Below are positions 38,628-47,383 of a DNA stretch of 64,000 nt, piece after piece. Made by a program: the position numbers and the translations under genes. This DNA is from Pelobacter propionicus DSM 2379 (GTDB taxonomy: Bacteria > Desulfobacterota > Desulfuromonadia > Geobacterales > Pseudopelobacteraceae). Position 1 is the first letter of the stretch, and the number at the start of each line of letters is the position of its first letter. The notes under the pieces were generated by a model that was not told the origin of the DNA, did not search any database, and worked only from the letters and a program-made list of their open reading frames with translations. Location of the stretch: NCBI RefSeq assembly GCF_000015045.1, contig NC_008609.1, forward strand, positions 3,262,001 through 3,326,000, in the 5' to 3' direction.

Positions 38628-39071
38628 ATGTTACTGGATGTCAATGAAATCATGAAGATCCTGCCGCACCGTTTCCCGTTTCTCATGGTGGACCGCGTCA
38701 TCGAACTGGAGCCCGGCAAACGCTGCGTCGGACTCAAGAACGTGACCATCAACGAGCCGTTTTTCCAGGGACACTTTCCCGGCCACCCGGTCATGCCGGG
38801 CGTGCTGATCGTGGAGGCCATGGCCCAGGTTGCCGGCATCATGGCCTATATGGCGTCGGACGACCGCACCAAGAAGAAGGTCAGCTACTTCATGTCCATC
38901 GACAGCGCCAAGTTCCGCAAGCCGGTCTTCCCCGGCGACCAGCTGCGCATCGAGGTGGAGACAACCATGAACCGGCGCGGCATCTGGGGCGTCAACGGCA
39001 AGGTCTACGTGGACGGCACGCTGGTCACCGAGGCGGCCCTCAAGGCTACCTTCGCCGACGCGGCGGACTGA
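38628..39071 (+). CDS. fabZ: 3-hydroxyacyl-ACP dehydratase FabZ
   Basis: A 147-residue hot-dog-fold enzyme that dehydrates 3-hydroxyacyl-ACP in type II fatty acid synthesis, competing with LpxA and LpxD for the same hydroxyacyl-ACP pool. Catalytic His is in LPHRFPFLMVDRV and catalytic Glu in PGVLIVEAMAQ. Length is typical. The 175-bp gap upstream contains a 7-bp hairpin near 38471-38496 and could house a promoter, although none stands out. A GGGGGA-type SD is about 6 bases before the ATG. lpxA follows after 111 bp. Confidence 0.95.
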   Translation: MLLDVNEIMKILPHRFPFLMVDRVIELEPGKRCVGLKNVTINEPFFQGHFPGHPVMPGVLIVEAMAQVAGIMAYMASDDRTKKKVSYFMSIDSAKFRKPVFPGDQLRIEVETTMNRRGIWGVNGKVYVDGTLVTEAALKATFADAAD

Positions 39072-39182
39072 TCGCCGTCTGCCGGCACAATAATGGACCA
39101 GGGCGGGCGCCTGAGCGCGTCCCCGCCCTGGTCCGCGTACCGTTCCTCCCTCACCCTTAGGTTTCGACTCGGAGAGCACCCC

Positions 39183-39962
39183 ATGATACATCCCAGCGCG
39201 ATCATTGACAGCAGCGCGGAGCTGGCGGCAGACGTCGAGGTAGGCCCCTACGCCATTATCGGCAAAAAGGTCAGCATCGGCAGCGGGACCAGCATCGGCC
39301 CCCATGCCGTGATCGGCGACTTTACCACCATCGGCGAAAACAACCAGATCTTCCACCAGAGCTCCGTAGGCGCAGCGCCGCAGGACCTGAAGTACCGCGG
39401 CGAAGAGTGTTGGACCCGCATCGGCGACAAGAACATCATCCGCGAATTCGCCACCATCCATCGCGGCACGGTCACCGGCCATGGCGAGACCCTGGTCGGA
39501 AGCGGCAACCTGTTCATGGCCTACTCCCACGTGGCCCACGACTGCCGCATCGGCAATGGCGTGGTCATGGCCAACGTGGCCACCCTGGCCGGACACGTCA
39601 CCGTGGAGGACAACGTCATCCTGGGCGGGCTGGTGGCGGTGCACCAGTTCTCCACCATCGGCAGCCATGCCATGATCGGCGGCGGAACCATGGTCGGCCT
39701 GGACATCGTCCCCTACTGCATCGCCACCTCCGGCAAGCGGGACGCCAAACTGCGCGGCCTGAACCTGATCGGGCTGAAGCGGCGCGGCTTCTCCGACGAA
39801 GCCATCTCCAGCCTGAAGAAAGCCTACAAGACCCTCTTCATGGCCAACCTGAAGCTCGCCGACGCCATCAGCCGCATCAGGAGCGAAACCAGCGTCTGTG
39901 CCGAGGTGGAGTACATGCTGGCCTTCATCGAGCGCTCGGAGCGGGGCATCTGCCGGGGATGA
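39183..39962 (+). CDS. lpxA: UDP-sugar acyltransferase LpxA
   Basis: A 259-residue trimeric hexapeptide-repeat acyltransferase that starts lipid A synthesis. MIHPSAIIDSSAELAADVEV is the typical N-terminus, and the catalytic His is in YSHVAHDCRIGNG. The start was moved to ATG 39183 (SD GGAG about 11 bases upstream); the longer frame from 39093 adds a non-conserved leader. Its stop overlaps the gnnA start by four bases. With gnnA and gnnB directly downstream, this LpxA probably acylates the 3-amino group of UDP-GlcNAc3N, as in Acidithiobacillus ferrooxidans and Leptospira, instead of the 3-hydroxyl of UDP-GlcNAc. Confidence 0.95.
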   Translation: MIHPSAIIDSSAELAADVEVGPYAIIGKKVSIGSGTSIGPHAVIGDFTTIGENNQIFHQSSVGAAPQDLKYRGEECWTRIGDKNIIREFATIHRGTVTGHGETLVGSGNLFMAYSHVAHDCRIGNGVVMANVATLAGHVTVEDNVILGGLVAVHQFSTIGSHAMIGGGTMVGLDIVPYCIATSGKRDAKLRGLNLIGLKRRGFSDEAISSLKKAYKTLFMANLKLADAISRIRSETSVCAEVEYMLAFIERSERGICRG

Positions 39963-40927
39963 ACGATCAGTCAGCCACAGCGGCGGCCCCCTTAAGGACC
40001 GCCGTAATCGGTGTGGGCTACCTGGGCAGCTTCCACGCCCAGAAGTACGCAGCCATCCCGGATGTTCAGCTGGTGGGCGTAGCCGACAGCGACCCGGCGC
40101 GGGCCAGGGAGGTCGCCGACAGCCTCGACGTTTCCTCCCATGGGGACCACCGGGAACTGATCGGCCAGGTCGATGCCGTCAGCGTGGCCGTACCAACCCA
40201 GTTCCACCACGCGGTTGCCCGGGATTTCCTGGCCGCCGGGGTGCACGTGCTGATCGAAAAACCGATCACCGTCACCATCGAAGAGGCGGACGAACTGATC
40301 AGCCTGGCACACAGCCGCGGTGTGGTCTTCCAGGTCGGCCACCTGGAACGCTTCAATCCGGTGCTCATGGCCATCGACGGCATCCTGAGCGAGCCGCTGT
40401 TCGTGGAATCGGTGCGCATCGCCCCCTTCAAGCCGCGCGGCACCGACGTCAACGTGGTCCTGGACCTGATGATCCACGACATCGAGATCATTCAGCACAT
40501 CGTGAGATCCGGGGTCAGACGGGTGGACGCCATCGGCGCCCCGGTGTTCACCAGCGAGGAGGACATCGCCAATGCCCGCATCCTCTTCGACAACGGCTGC
40601 GTGGCCAATGTCACCGCCAGCCGCATCAGCCTGAAGAGCGAACGCAAGATGCGCATCTTCCAGCGCGACGCCTACATCACCCTGGACTTCCAGAACCGCA
40701 AGGTGCTGGTGGCCAGGAAGGGAAGCGGCGAACTGTTCCCCGGCATACCCAACGTCAGGGTCGACGAGCGCGAACTGGGCCAGGCCGACCCGCTGCTGCG
40801 CGAGATCGAATCGTTCATCGCCGCCATCAGAAACGGCACCCCGCCGGAGGTGAGCGGCCTGGACGGACGCATGGCCCTCTCCACGGCCCTTACCATCAAC
40901 AACAGTCTTGGCAGGAGACATTCATGA
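39959..40927 (+). CDS. gnnA: UDP-GlcNAc 3-dehydrogenase, GnnA-type Gfo/Idh/MocA oxidoreductase
   Basis: A 322-residue NAD(P)-dependent oxidoreductase. The Rossmann motif is GVGYLGSFHAQKY near the N-terminus and the family's EKP motif appears as VLIEKPITVTIEEA; DVVLDLMIHD-like residues (VNVVLDLMIHDIEI) mark the second domain. Gfo/Idh members have many substrates, but location between lpxA and lpxB and pairing with a DegT aminotransferase match GnnA, which oxidises UDP-GlcNAc at C3. The four-base overlaps (ATGA) with both neighbours imply tight translational coupling. The start is ATG 39959. Confidence 0.85.
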   Translation: MNDQSATAAAPLRTAVIGVGYLGSFHAQKYAAIPDVQLVGVADSDPARAREVADSLDVSSHGDHRELIGQVDAVSVAVPTQFHHAVARDFLAAGVHVLIEKPITVTIEEADELISLAHSRGVVFQVGHLERFNPVLMAIDGILSEPLFVESVRIAPFKPRGTDVNVVLDLMIHDIEIIQHIVRSGVRRVDAIGAPVFTSEEDIANARILFDNGCVANVTASRISLKSERKMRIFQRDAYITLDFQNRKVLVARKGSGELFPGIPNVRVDERELGQADPLLREIESFIAAIRNGTPPEVSGLDGRMALSTALTINNSLGRRHS

Positions 40928-42021
40928 TCCCCATGGTGGATTTGAAAACCCAGTACCACAACCTGAAGGGCGAGATCGACCGCGCCGTTCTGGACGCCCT
41001 GGAGAGCAGCCAGTTCATCCTCGGCCCCAATGTGGCCGCCTTTGAACAGGAGGTGGCCGACTATCTGGGCGCCAACCACGCCGTGGCCGTCGCCTCCGGC
41101 ACCGATGCGCTGCACCTGGCGCTCCTGGCCGCCGGTGTCGGGCCGGGGGACGAGGTGATCACCTCCACCTTCACCTTCATCGCCACCGCCGAGGCGGTGC
41201 GCTACCTGGGGGCCACGCCGGTATTCGTGGACATCGATTCCCGCACCTTCAACATCGATCCGGCGCTGATCGAGCAGGCCATAACCCCCCGCACCAAGGC
41301 GGTCATACCGGTACACCTCTTCGGCCAACCGGCCCACCTGAAGGTCATCACCGAGATCTGCGACCGCCACGGCCTGCTCCTGATCGAGGACTGCGCCCAG
41401 TCCTTCGGAGCGCCCGCCGACGGCAGGAAGACCGGCACCTACGGCGCAGCAGGATGCTACAGTTTCTTTCCCAGCAAGAACCTGGGCTGCTACGGCGACG
41501 GCGGCCTGGTGGTCTGCAAGACGGACGACATGGCCGACAGGCTCAGGATGCTGCGCAATCATGGCAGCCGCCAGCGCTATCACCACGATGTGATCGGCTT
41601 CAACAGCCGCCTGGACGAGATCCAGGCCGCGATCCTGCGCGTCAAGCTGAGGCGCATCGACGAGTTCAACGAGGGGAGGCGGCGTGTAGCCAGCCTGTAC
41701 AACGAGCTGCTCTGGGACATGGTCCAGACGCCGCTGATCGATGGCAACGGGCTGCACGTCTATCACCAGTACACGGTCATGACCAATCACCGCGAACTGA
41801 TCATGGCCAAACTGGCCGAGGCGGGCATCGCCTCGGCGATCTACTACCCCATCCCGCTCCACCGCCAGGCGGTGTTTGCGGATGACTACGCCGATGCGAT
41901 CCTGCCGGTGGCCGAGCATACCGCCAACCGCTGCCTGTCGCTGCCGATCTACCCCGAGATGCCGGAGGAATCCATCCGGCTGGTGGCGGACACCATATCC
42001 GAAGCGCTGATCGGGAGCTGA
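40924..42021 (+). CDS. gnnB: UDP-sugar 3-aminotransferase, GnnB-type DegT/DnrJ/EryC1 family
   Basis: A 365-residue PLP-dependent sugar aminotransferase. The PLP lysine is K185 in FFPSKNLGCYGDGG, with the Asp that contacts the pyridine nitrogen in LLIEDCAQSFGA, and ASGTDALHLAL binds the phosphate. It would transfer an amino group from glutamate to UDP-3-keto-GlcNAc, giving UDP-GlcNAc3N, the substrate for an amide-forming LpxA. Context (lpxA-gnnA-gnnB-lpxB) supports this over other DegT functions such as QuiNAc4N or FdtB-type synthesis. The start overlaps the gnnA stop, and lpxB begins 4 bp after this stop. Confidence 0.85.
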   Translation: MIPMVDLKTQYHNLKGEIDRAVLDALESSQFILGPNVAAFEQEVADYLGANHAVAVASGTDALHLALLAAGVGPGDEVITSTFTFIATAEAVRYLGATPVFVDIDSRTFNIDPALIEQAITPRTKAVIPVHLFGQPAHLKVITEICDRHGLLLIEDCAQSFGAPADGRKTGTYGAAGCYSFFPSKNLGCYGDGGLVVCKTDDMADRLRMLRNHGSRQRYHHDVIGFNSRLDEIQAAILRVKLRRIDEFNEGRRRVASLYNELLWDMVQTPLIDGNGLHVYHQYTVMTNHRELIMAKLAEAGIASAIYYPIPLHRQAVFADDYADAILPVAEHTANRCLSLPIYPEMPEESIRLVADTISEALIGS

Positions 42022-42025
42022 ACCC

Positions 42026-43165
42026 ATGTCTGAACGACGCGTCATGATTGTCGCGGGGGAGGCATCCGGCGACATCTACGGCGCGCAGCTCGCATCGGAA
42101 ACCGCCCGGCTCTCCCCGAACATTCGCTTCTTCGGCATCGGCGGCGAGCGCATGCGCGAGGCCGGAGTCCAGACCCTGGTGGACTCGGCCGACATGGCCG
42201 TGGTCGGGCTGGTTGAGGTGTTGCGCCACTTCGACGTCATCGCGAAAGCCTTCCTGAAGTTGAAGAGGATCCTGCTCCAGACCCCCCCCCACCTACTGGT
42301 CCTGATCGACTACCCCGGTTTCAACCTGCGTCTGGCCAGGGTCGCCCGCAGGTCCGGTGTCAGGGTGCTCTACTACATCAGCCCCCAGATATGGGCCTGG
42401 CGCCAGGGACGGGTGCATGAAATCGCCCGCCTGGTGGATCACATGGCGGTGATATTCCCCTTCGAACTCCCCTTCTACCGGAACGCGGGCGTAGCGGCAT
42501 CCTTCGTCGGCCACCCCCTCTACGATCTGGTGGCGGTGGAAGCGAGCCGCGACCAGGCAGCCGCCAGCTTCGGCCTGGACCCCTCCCGCAGGATCCTGGG
42601 ACTATTCCCCGGCAGCCGCCGCAGCGAAGTGCAACGGCTGCTGCCGGTCATCGTCCAGGCAGCCGCGCTCCTGAAACAATGCTATCCGGACCTGCAGCTT
42701 GTCCTGCCGCTGGCATCCACCCTGGGGTCCGAGGACATCGCCCCTCACCTGCCCTCGGACCTCCCGGTCACCATCACCCGTGACCGCATCCACGACCTGA
42801 TCCGTGGCTGCGACGCAATCATCTCCGTCTCCGGCACCGTCACCCTGGAAATCGCCCTGCTGGGCACCCCCATGGTGGTGATCTACAAGCTCTCTCCCCT
42901 TACCTACCAGCTGGCCAGACGGCTGGTGAAGGTGGACAACATCGCGCTGTGCAACATCGTTGCCGGAGAAACGGTGGTACGGGAGCTGATCCAGGACGAC
43001 GCCTCGGCCAACGGCATTGCGGCCGAGATCGGGACGATTCTGGATGACGACGCCTATGCCGGCACCATCAGGGCCAAGCTGGCAACGGTGCGCTCCCGCC
43101 TGGGGCGCGGCGGCGCGGCCCGCAACGTGGCACGCCTGATCCTGGAAATGGTGGAACAGTCATGA
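42026..43165 (+). CDS. lpxB: Lipid A disaccharide synthase LpxB
   Basis: A 379-residue GT19 glycosyltransferase on the inner face of the inner membrane, joining lipid X and the UDP-diacyl sugar into the lipid A disaccharide. Landmarks: VAGEASGDIYGAQL at the N-terminus, FFGIGGERM, YYISPQIWAWRQGR, LGLFPGSRRSEV and SGTVTLEIALLGTPMVVIYK. Length is normal. The start is 4 bp after gnnB, and the 3' end overlaps msbA by four bases (ATGA). Confidence 0.96.
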   Translation: MSERRVMIVAGEASGDIYGAQLASETARLSPNIRFFGIGGERMREAGVQTLVDSADMAVVGLVEVLRHFDVIAKAFLKLKRILLQTPPHLLVLIDYPGFNLRLARVARRSGVRVLYYISPQIWAWRQGRVHEIARLVDHMAVIFPFELPFYRNAGVAASFVGHPLYDLVAVEASRDQAAASFGLDPSRRILGLFPGSRRSEVQRLLPVIVQAAALLKQCYPDLQLVLPLASTLGSEDIAPHLPSDLPVTITRDRIHDLIRGCDAIISVSGTVTLEIALLGTPMVVIYKLSPLTYQLARRLVKVDNIALCNIVAGETVVRELIQDDASANGIAAEIGTILDDDAYAGTIRAKLATVRSRLGRGGAARNVARLILEMVEQS

Positions 43166-44910
43166 ATCCGACCCTGACCCGCACCCTGGCCTACTTCAAA
43201 CCCTACTGGAAACTGCTGGCGGTCTCTGCGCTCTGCTCAGCCATCGTGGGGGGCATGGACGGCGCCTTCGCCTACCTGGTGGAGCCGGTGCTGAAGAAGA
43301 TCTTCGCCGGCGGTGAGACCGGCATCTTCCTTTTGATTCCCCTGGGGATCGTGGCCCTGTTCGCCCTGCGCGGCCTGGCCCGCTTCACCTACGACTCCAC
43401 TATCCAGCTGGCCGGCCAGAAGGCCATCCAGGACATCCGCAACCAGGTCTATGCCAGCACGGTGCGCATGGACATGGCCTTCTTCACCCGCCGCTCCACC
43501 GGCGAGCTCATGTCCCACGCCACCAACGACATCAGCACCATGCAGGCCGGCATGGCCAACGTGGTCTGCGGCCTGTTCCGCGAAATCCTCTCCGCCTGTT
43601 CGCTCTTGGGGGTGATCTTCTACCGCAACTGGCAGCTGGCGCTCTTTTCCTTCGTGGTGATCCCCCTCACCGCCTACCCGGCCCAGCTGATCGGCAAGAA
43701 GATCAAGCGCGCATCGGGCAGGAGCCTGAATGTCATGGGGGGGCTGACCGCCATCCTCCAGGAGTCCTTCTCGGGCATCAAGGTCATCAAGGCCTTCGGA
43801 CTGGAGGGGAGCGCCATCGAGCGCTTCCGCGCCAGCAACCGCGACTACTTCACCCAGTACCGGCAGTACATCAAGTATGACGCCATGTCCATGCCGGTAT
43901 CGGAGACCATCATCTCCTTCGGCATTGCCGCCGTGGTCTATTTCGGCGGCAGCCAGGTCATGTCCGGCCGCATGACCGCTTCGGAATTCTTCTCGTTCAT
44001 TGCCGCCATGGTGATGGTCTTCAACCCGATCAAGAAGCTGCAGAACTCCTACAACTCCCTGCAGCGTTCCGCCGGTGCGGCGGAGCGGGTTTTCCGGCTT
44101 CTGGACGAGCCGCGCCGAGTACAGGAACGCCCCCATGCCGTTGCCCTGGGCCGCTCCACCGGCCTGGTAATTTTCCGCGATGTCTCCTTCAGCTACGGCG
44201 ACGAGCCGATCCTGGACGGAGTTTCCTTGGAGGTGCAACCCAACAGCATGGTGGCGCTGGTGGGACCGTCGGGGAGCGGCAAATCCACGCTGGTGTCACT
44301 GCTGCCCCGCTTCTATGATGTGGCAGGGGGAAGCATCACCATCGACGGATACGACATCCGCGACCTGACCCTGGACTCGCTGGTGAATCAGATCGCCCTG
44401 GTGGACCAGGAAACAACCCTGTTCCACGACAGCATCGCCAACAACATCCGCTACGGCAAACCGCACGCCACCCTGGACGAGGTGATGGAGGCAGCCAAAG
44501 CCGCCTATGCCCATGATTTCATCACGCAGCTGCCCGAGGGGTACGACACCAGCATCGGCGACCGGGGAGTGAGGCTCTCCGGTGGCCAGCGCCAGCGCAT
44601 CTGCATCGCCCGGGCACTGCTCAAAAACGCACCGATCCTGATCCTGGACGAGGCCACCAGCGCCCTGGACACGGAGAGCGAGCAGATGGTGCAGAAGGCA
44701 CTGGACAACCTGATGCAGAACCGCACCACCTTCGTGGTCGCCCACCGCCTCTCCACTGTCCAGCACGCCGACAGCATCGTCGTGCTGGATGAGGGACGCA
44801 TTGTGGAACAGGGTACCCACGAAACACTGCTGGGAGCGGGTGGTCTGTACAGCCGCCTGCACGCGCTGCAGTTCAGCGACAGTAGCGCTATGGAAAACAA
44901 CGGGCCATGA
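43162..44910 (+). CDS. msbA: Lipid A/LPS flippase MsbA, ABC exporter
   Basis: A 582-residue half-transporter: six transmembrane helices (residues 1-310) and a nucleotide-binding domain (about 340-575). Walker A is GPSGSGKSTLV, the signature LSGGQRQRICIARAL, Walker B ILILDEATSALD, and the H-loop VVAHRLST. It flips core-lipid A across the inner membrane. Coupled four-base overlaps with lpxB upstream and the acyltransferase downstream tie it to lipid A export rather than to a drug-export role. Confidence 0.94.
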   Translation: MNPTLTRTLAYFKPYWKLLAVSALCSAIVGGMDGAFAYLVEPVLKKIFAGGETGIFLLIPLGIVALFALRGLARFTYDSTIQLAGQKAIQDIRNQVYASTVRMDMAFFTRRSTGELMSHATNDISTMQAGMANVVCGLFREILSACSLLGVIFYRNWQLALFSFVVIPLTAYPAQLIGKKIKRASGRSLNVMGGLTAILQESFSGIKVIKAFGLEGSAIERFRASNRDYFTQYRQYIKYDAMSMPVSETIISFGIAAVVYFGGSQVMSGRMTASEFFSFIAAMVMVFNPIKKLQNSYNSLQRSAGAAERVFRLLDEPRRVQERPHAVALGRSTGLVIFRDVSFSYGDEPILDGVSLEVQPNSMVALVGPSGSGKSTLVSLLPRFYDVAGGSITIDGYDIRDLTLDSLVNQIALVDQETTLFHDSIANNIRYGKPHATLDEVMEAAKAAYAHDFITQLPEGYDTSIGDRGVRLSGGQRQRICIARALLKNAPILILDEATSALDTESEQMVQKALDNLMQNRTTFVVAHRLSTVQHADSIVVLDEGRIVEQGTHETLLGAGGLYSRLHALQFSDSSAMENNGP

Positions 44911-45857
44911 AACGGATCGTCTGGTTGCTCCAGATAGCCGCCTTCTACCTCTTTACCCTGGCCATGTCGACCATCCCCGAAGGTCGCATCCGCGGCACCG
45001 GCCGCTGCATGGGACTGCTCATGCACCGCCTGCTGGCCGGCCGTCGGCGCATCGCCATCGACAACATCAACCAGGCCTTGGCCTTCATGAAACGCCACCC
45101 GGCATGGTCATGCAGATATGAAACGGCCGAGGAGATCGCCCGGGAGAACTTCATCAACCTGGGTATCTCCCTGGTGGAAACCTGCCGCCTCTATCACGGC
45201 AAGGGGAATGCCATCATCGACGCCATCGAGATGCGGGGACGGGAGCACTACGAGCGGGCGCGGTCCAAGAACAGGGGGCTGATCTTCGTCACCGGCCACT
45301 GCGGAAACTGGGAACTGATGGCGCTGGCCTTCGGCCGCGTTTTTGACGACAGCATGTCCGTGCTGGCCCGCCGCCAGAACAATCCCTACCTGAACAGCAT
45401 GGTGGAAAAGATGCGCATGCGCTACAAAAACAGCGTCATCTACAAGCAGGGTTCCCTCAGGCAGATTATCGGCGTGATCAGGAAGCGGGGAGTGATCGGC
45501 ATCTTGGCCGACCAGGCGGTGCTCAGAACAGAAGGGGTGCTGGTCGACGTGCTGGGGAGGAGAGCCTGGGCCAGCAAGGCGCCCAGCATCATCGCCCAGA
45601 AGACCGGCGTCCCACTGGTGCCGGCATTCATCCACCGGGAAGAAGGGCGCCACGTGATCACCATCTGGCCGGAGTTCGTGCCCAGCGGCGACACCAGCGA
45701 GGAGGGGGTCCAGCGGGACGTTCAGGCCCTGGCGCGCTACCAGGAGGCGTTCGTCTGCGCCCACCCCCAGGACTGGTTATGGATGCACCGTCGCTGGAAG
45801 CGAGCCGGCGAGCCGGGCGAGCCCACACCGGTTCTTCCGGGGGAAAGTCAACGATAA
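44907..45857 (+). CDS. Lipid A late acyltransferase, LpxL/HtrB family
   Basis: A 316-residue membrane-associated acyltransferase. The catalytic HX4E motif is H-C-G-N-W-E in VTGHCGNWELMALA; a single N-terminal helix anchors it in the inner membrane. It adds a secondary acyl chain to the hydroxyacyl groups of lipid A. Only one such gene is present here, so whether it is LpxL- or LpxM-like, and whether a second exists elsewhere, cannot be decided. The C-terminus ends in HRRWKRAGEPGE, near the DWLWMHRRWK family motif. It overlaps msbA by four bases and is followed by a repeat-containing gap. Confidence 0.9.
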   Translation: MKRIVWLLQIAAFYLFTLAMSTIPEGRIRGTGRCMGLLMHRLLAGRRRIAIDNINQALAFMKRHPAWSCRYETAEEIARENFINLGISLVETCRLYHGKGNAIIDAIEMRGREHYERARSKNRGLIFVTGHCGNWELMALAFGRVFDDSMSVLARRQNNPYLNSMVEKMRMRYKNSVIYKQGSLRQIIGVIRKRGVIGILADQAVLRTEGVLVDVLGRRAWASKAPSIIAQKTGVPLVPAFIHREEGRHVITIWPEFVPSGDTSEEGVQRDVQALARYQEAFVCAHPQDWLWMHRRWKRAGEPGEPTPVLPGESQR

Positions 45858-45885
45858 AACAAGTAGTGAACCTGAAAACGGCTGG

Positions 45886-46015
45886 TACTCACGCGGAGTC
45901 GCGGAGATCGCTGAGAAACAGAGCGCCTTGAAATGAACTTGACCCACCATTCAGACACACACTCTCGATTCCGTACGTGCCTGATGTTGCTCCACGTTCT
46001 CCGCGCCTCCGCGTG
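45886..46015. repeat. Dispersed GC-rich inverted repeat pair
   Basis: The left arm (45886-45907) contains CACGCGGAGTCGCGGAGA, and its inverted copy lies at 45998-46015 with one mismatch over 18 bases. The arms are about 90 bp apart in the 218-bp gap before waaA. The motif belongs to the CGCGGAG type of degenerate intergenic repeats; similar elements occur near 32.45 and 56.0 kb. Confidence 0.7.
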
Positions 46016-46075
46016 CTACTGCTTTTTCAAGGTTGAAACGAAAAAACTGATCTCTCCAGAAACGCGGATGTCCGC

Positions 46076-47383
46076 ATGTTCTACCTGACCTACAACATAC
46101 TCTCCCTGTTCCTGCTCATCCCGGCCCTCTTCTACCACCTGTACCGCTCCGTCAACCGCGGCAGGCCGCCGGCCCTGGGGGAGCGCTTCGGCCGTATCCC
46201 GACTGAGGATCTGGCCAAGATCAACGGCCGCCCGGTGATCTGGCTGCACGCAGTATCGGTGGGCGAGGCCATCGCGTCCCGGCCGCTACTCAAGGCGCTG
46301 CGCCAGCGCTATCCCGGCCACGCCATAGTGATGTCCACCACCACCGAAACCGGCCGTTCCCTCGCTGCGGACTTCCCGGACAAGGATATCTGCATCTACT
46401 TCCCCTTCGACTTCCTGCCGGCGGTGAGGCGCACCCTGAATCGCATCAGACCGGACCTGATCATCATCATGGAGACCGAGATCTGGCCCAACTTCACCCG
46501 CGAGGCGCATCGGCGCGGCATTCCGCTGATCCTGGCCAATGGCCGCATATCGGATCGTTCCTTCACGGGGTACCTGCGATTCAGCTGGTTCTTCCGCCAC
46601 CCGCTACGCCTCTTCTCCCGGCTCTGCATGCAGAGCACAGCCGACGCCCGGCGGATCATCGCCATCGGCGCCCCCCCTGAGCGGGTACTCGTCGGCGGCA
46701 ACCTGAAGTACGATATCCCCTTCCGCCAGATCCCCGGGAGCGAGCGACAGGCATTGCGGCACCGCTACGCCATTCCCCACGAGTTGACGGTAATCACCGC
46801 CGCCAGCACCCACGCCGGCGAGGAGGAACCGGTCATCGCCAGTTACCGAGAGCTGATGGCATCCCGCGACAACCTGTTCCTGGTGCTCGTACCGCGCCAC
46901 CCGGAGCGCTGCAGCGAGGTGGCCGCTGTTTTGGAGCGCAGTGGCATACCCTACTGCCGCCGCACGGAACTGGACGCCAGGGGGAAGTTGTTCGTCAGAG
47001 GCGAGGTACTGCTGGTGGACAGCATCGGAGAGATGATGGGGCTGTATGCCCTGTCCGACCTGGCCTTCGTGGGGGGGAGCCTGATCCCCACCGGCGGGCA
47101 CAACCTGCTGGAGCCAGCCTCCCTCGGGGTAGCCAGCATTTTCGGCCCCCACATGACCAATTTCCGCGAGATCGCCGGTCTGGTGCTGGCCTGCGGAGCC
47201 GGTATCCAGGTCGATTCGGCGGCCGGGCTGACCGCCGCCTGTGGCAGACTTTTGGATGACGCTGCCCTGCGCCGCACCATGGGAGCAAACGGCCTGGCCA
47301 TGATGGAGGAAAACGGCGGCGCCACTGAGCGCCACATGGGGATGATCGGCGAACAGTTCGTCGAACCGGTGGCGAAGGGATGA
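46076..47383 (+). CDS. waaA: Kdo transferase WaaA (KdtA)
   Basis: A 435-residue inner-membrane GT30 glycosyltransferase adding Kdo to lipid IVA. An N-terminal anchor helix (LTYNILSLFLLIPALFYHLY) precedes the catalytic segment WLHAVSVGEAIASRPLL with the proposed catalytic Glu, then METEIWPNF and VGGSLIPTGGHNLLEPA, all WaaA landmarks. Whether it adds one or two Kdo residues is not readable. The ATG has only a weak SD and the upstream gap carries an inverted repeat, so this gene may open a second transcription unit (waaA-lpxK-trm112). Its stop overlaps the lpxK start. Confidence 0.94.
   Translation: MFYLTYNILSLFLLIPALFYHLYRSVNRGRPPALGERFGRIPTEDLAKINGRPVIWLHAVSVGEAIASRPLLKALRQRYPGHAIVMSTTTETGRSLAADFPDKDICIYFPFDFLPAVRRTLNRIRPDLIIIMETEIWPNFTREAHRRGIPLILANGRISDRSFTGYLRFSWFFRHPLRLFSRLCMQSTADARRIIAIGAPPERVLVGGNLKYDIPFRQIPGSERQALRHRYAIPHELTVITAASTHAGEEEPVIASYRELMASRDNLFLVLVPRHPERCSEVAAVLERSGIPYCRRTELDARGKLFVRGEVLLVDSIGEMMGLYALSDLAFVGGSLIPTGGHNLLEPASLGVASIFGPHMTNFREIAGLVLACGAGIQVDSAAGLTAACGRLLDDAALRRTMGANGLAMMEENGGATERHMGMIGEQFVEPVAKG

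Noticed and set aside
39407-39958. N-terminal extension of the gnnA frame into lpxA
   Set aside because: The upstream 184 codons are an out-of-frame reading of lpxA; the ATG at 39959 with stop-start overlap is the natural start.
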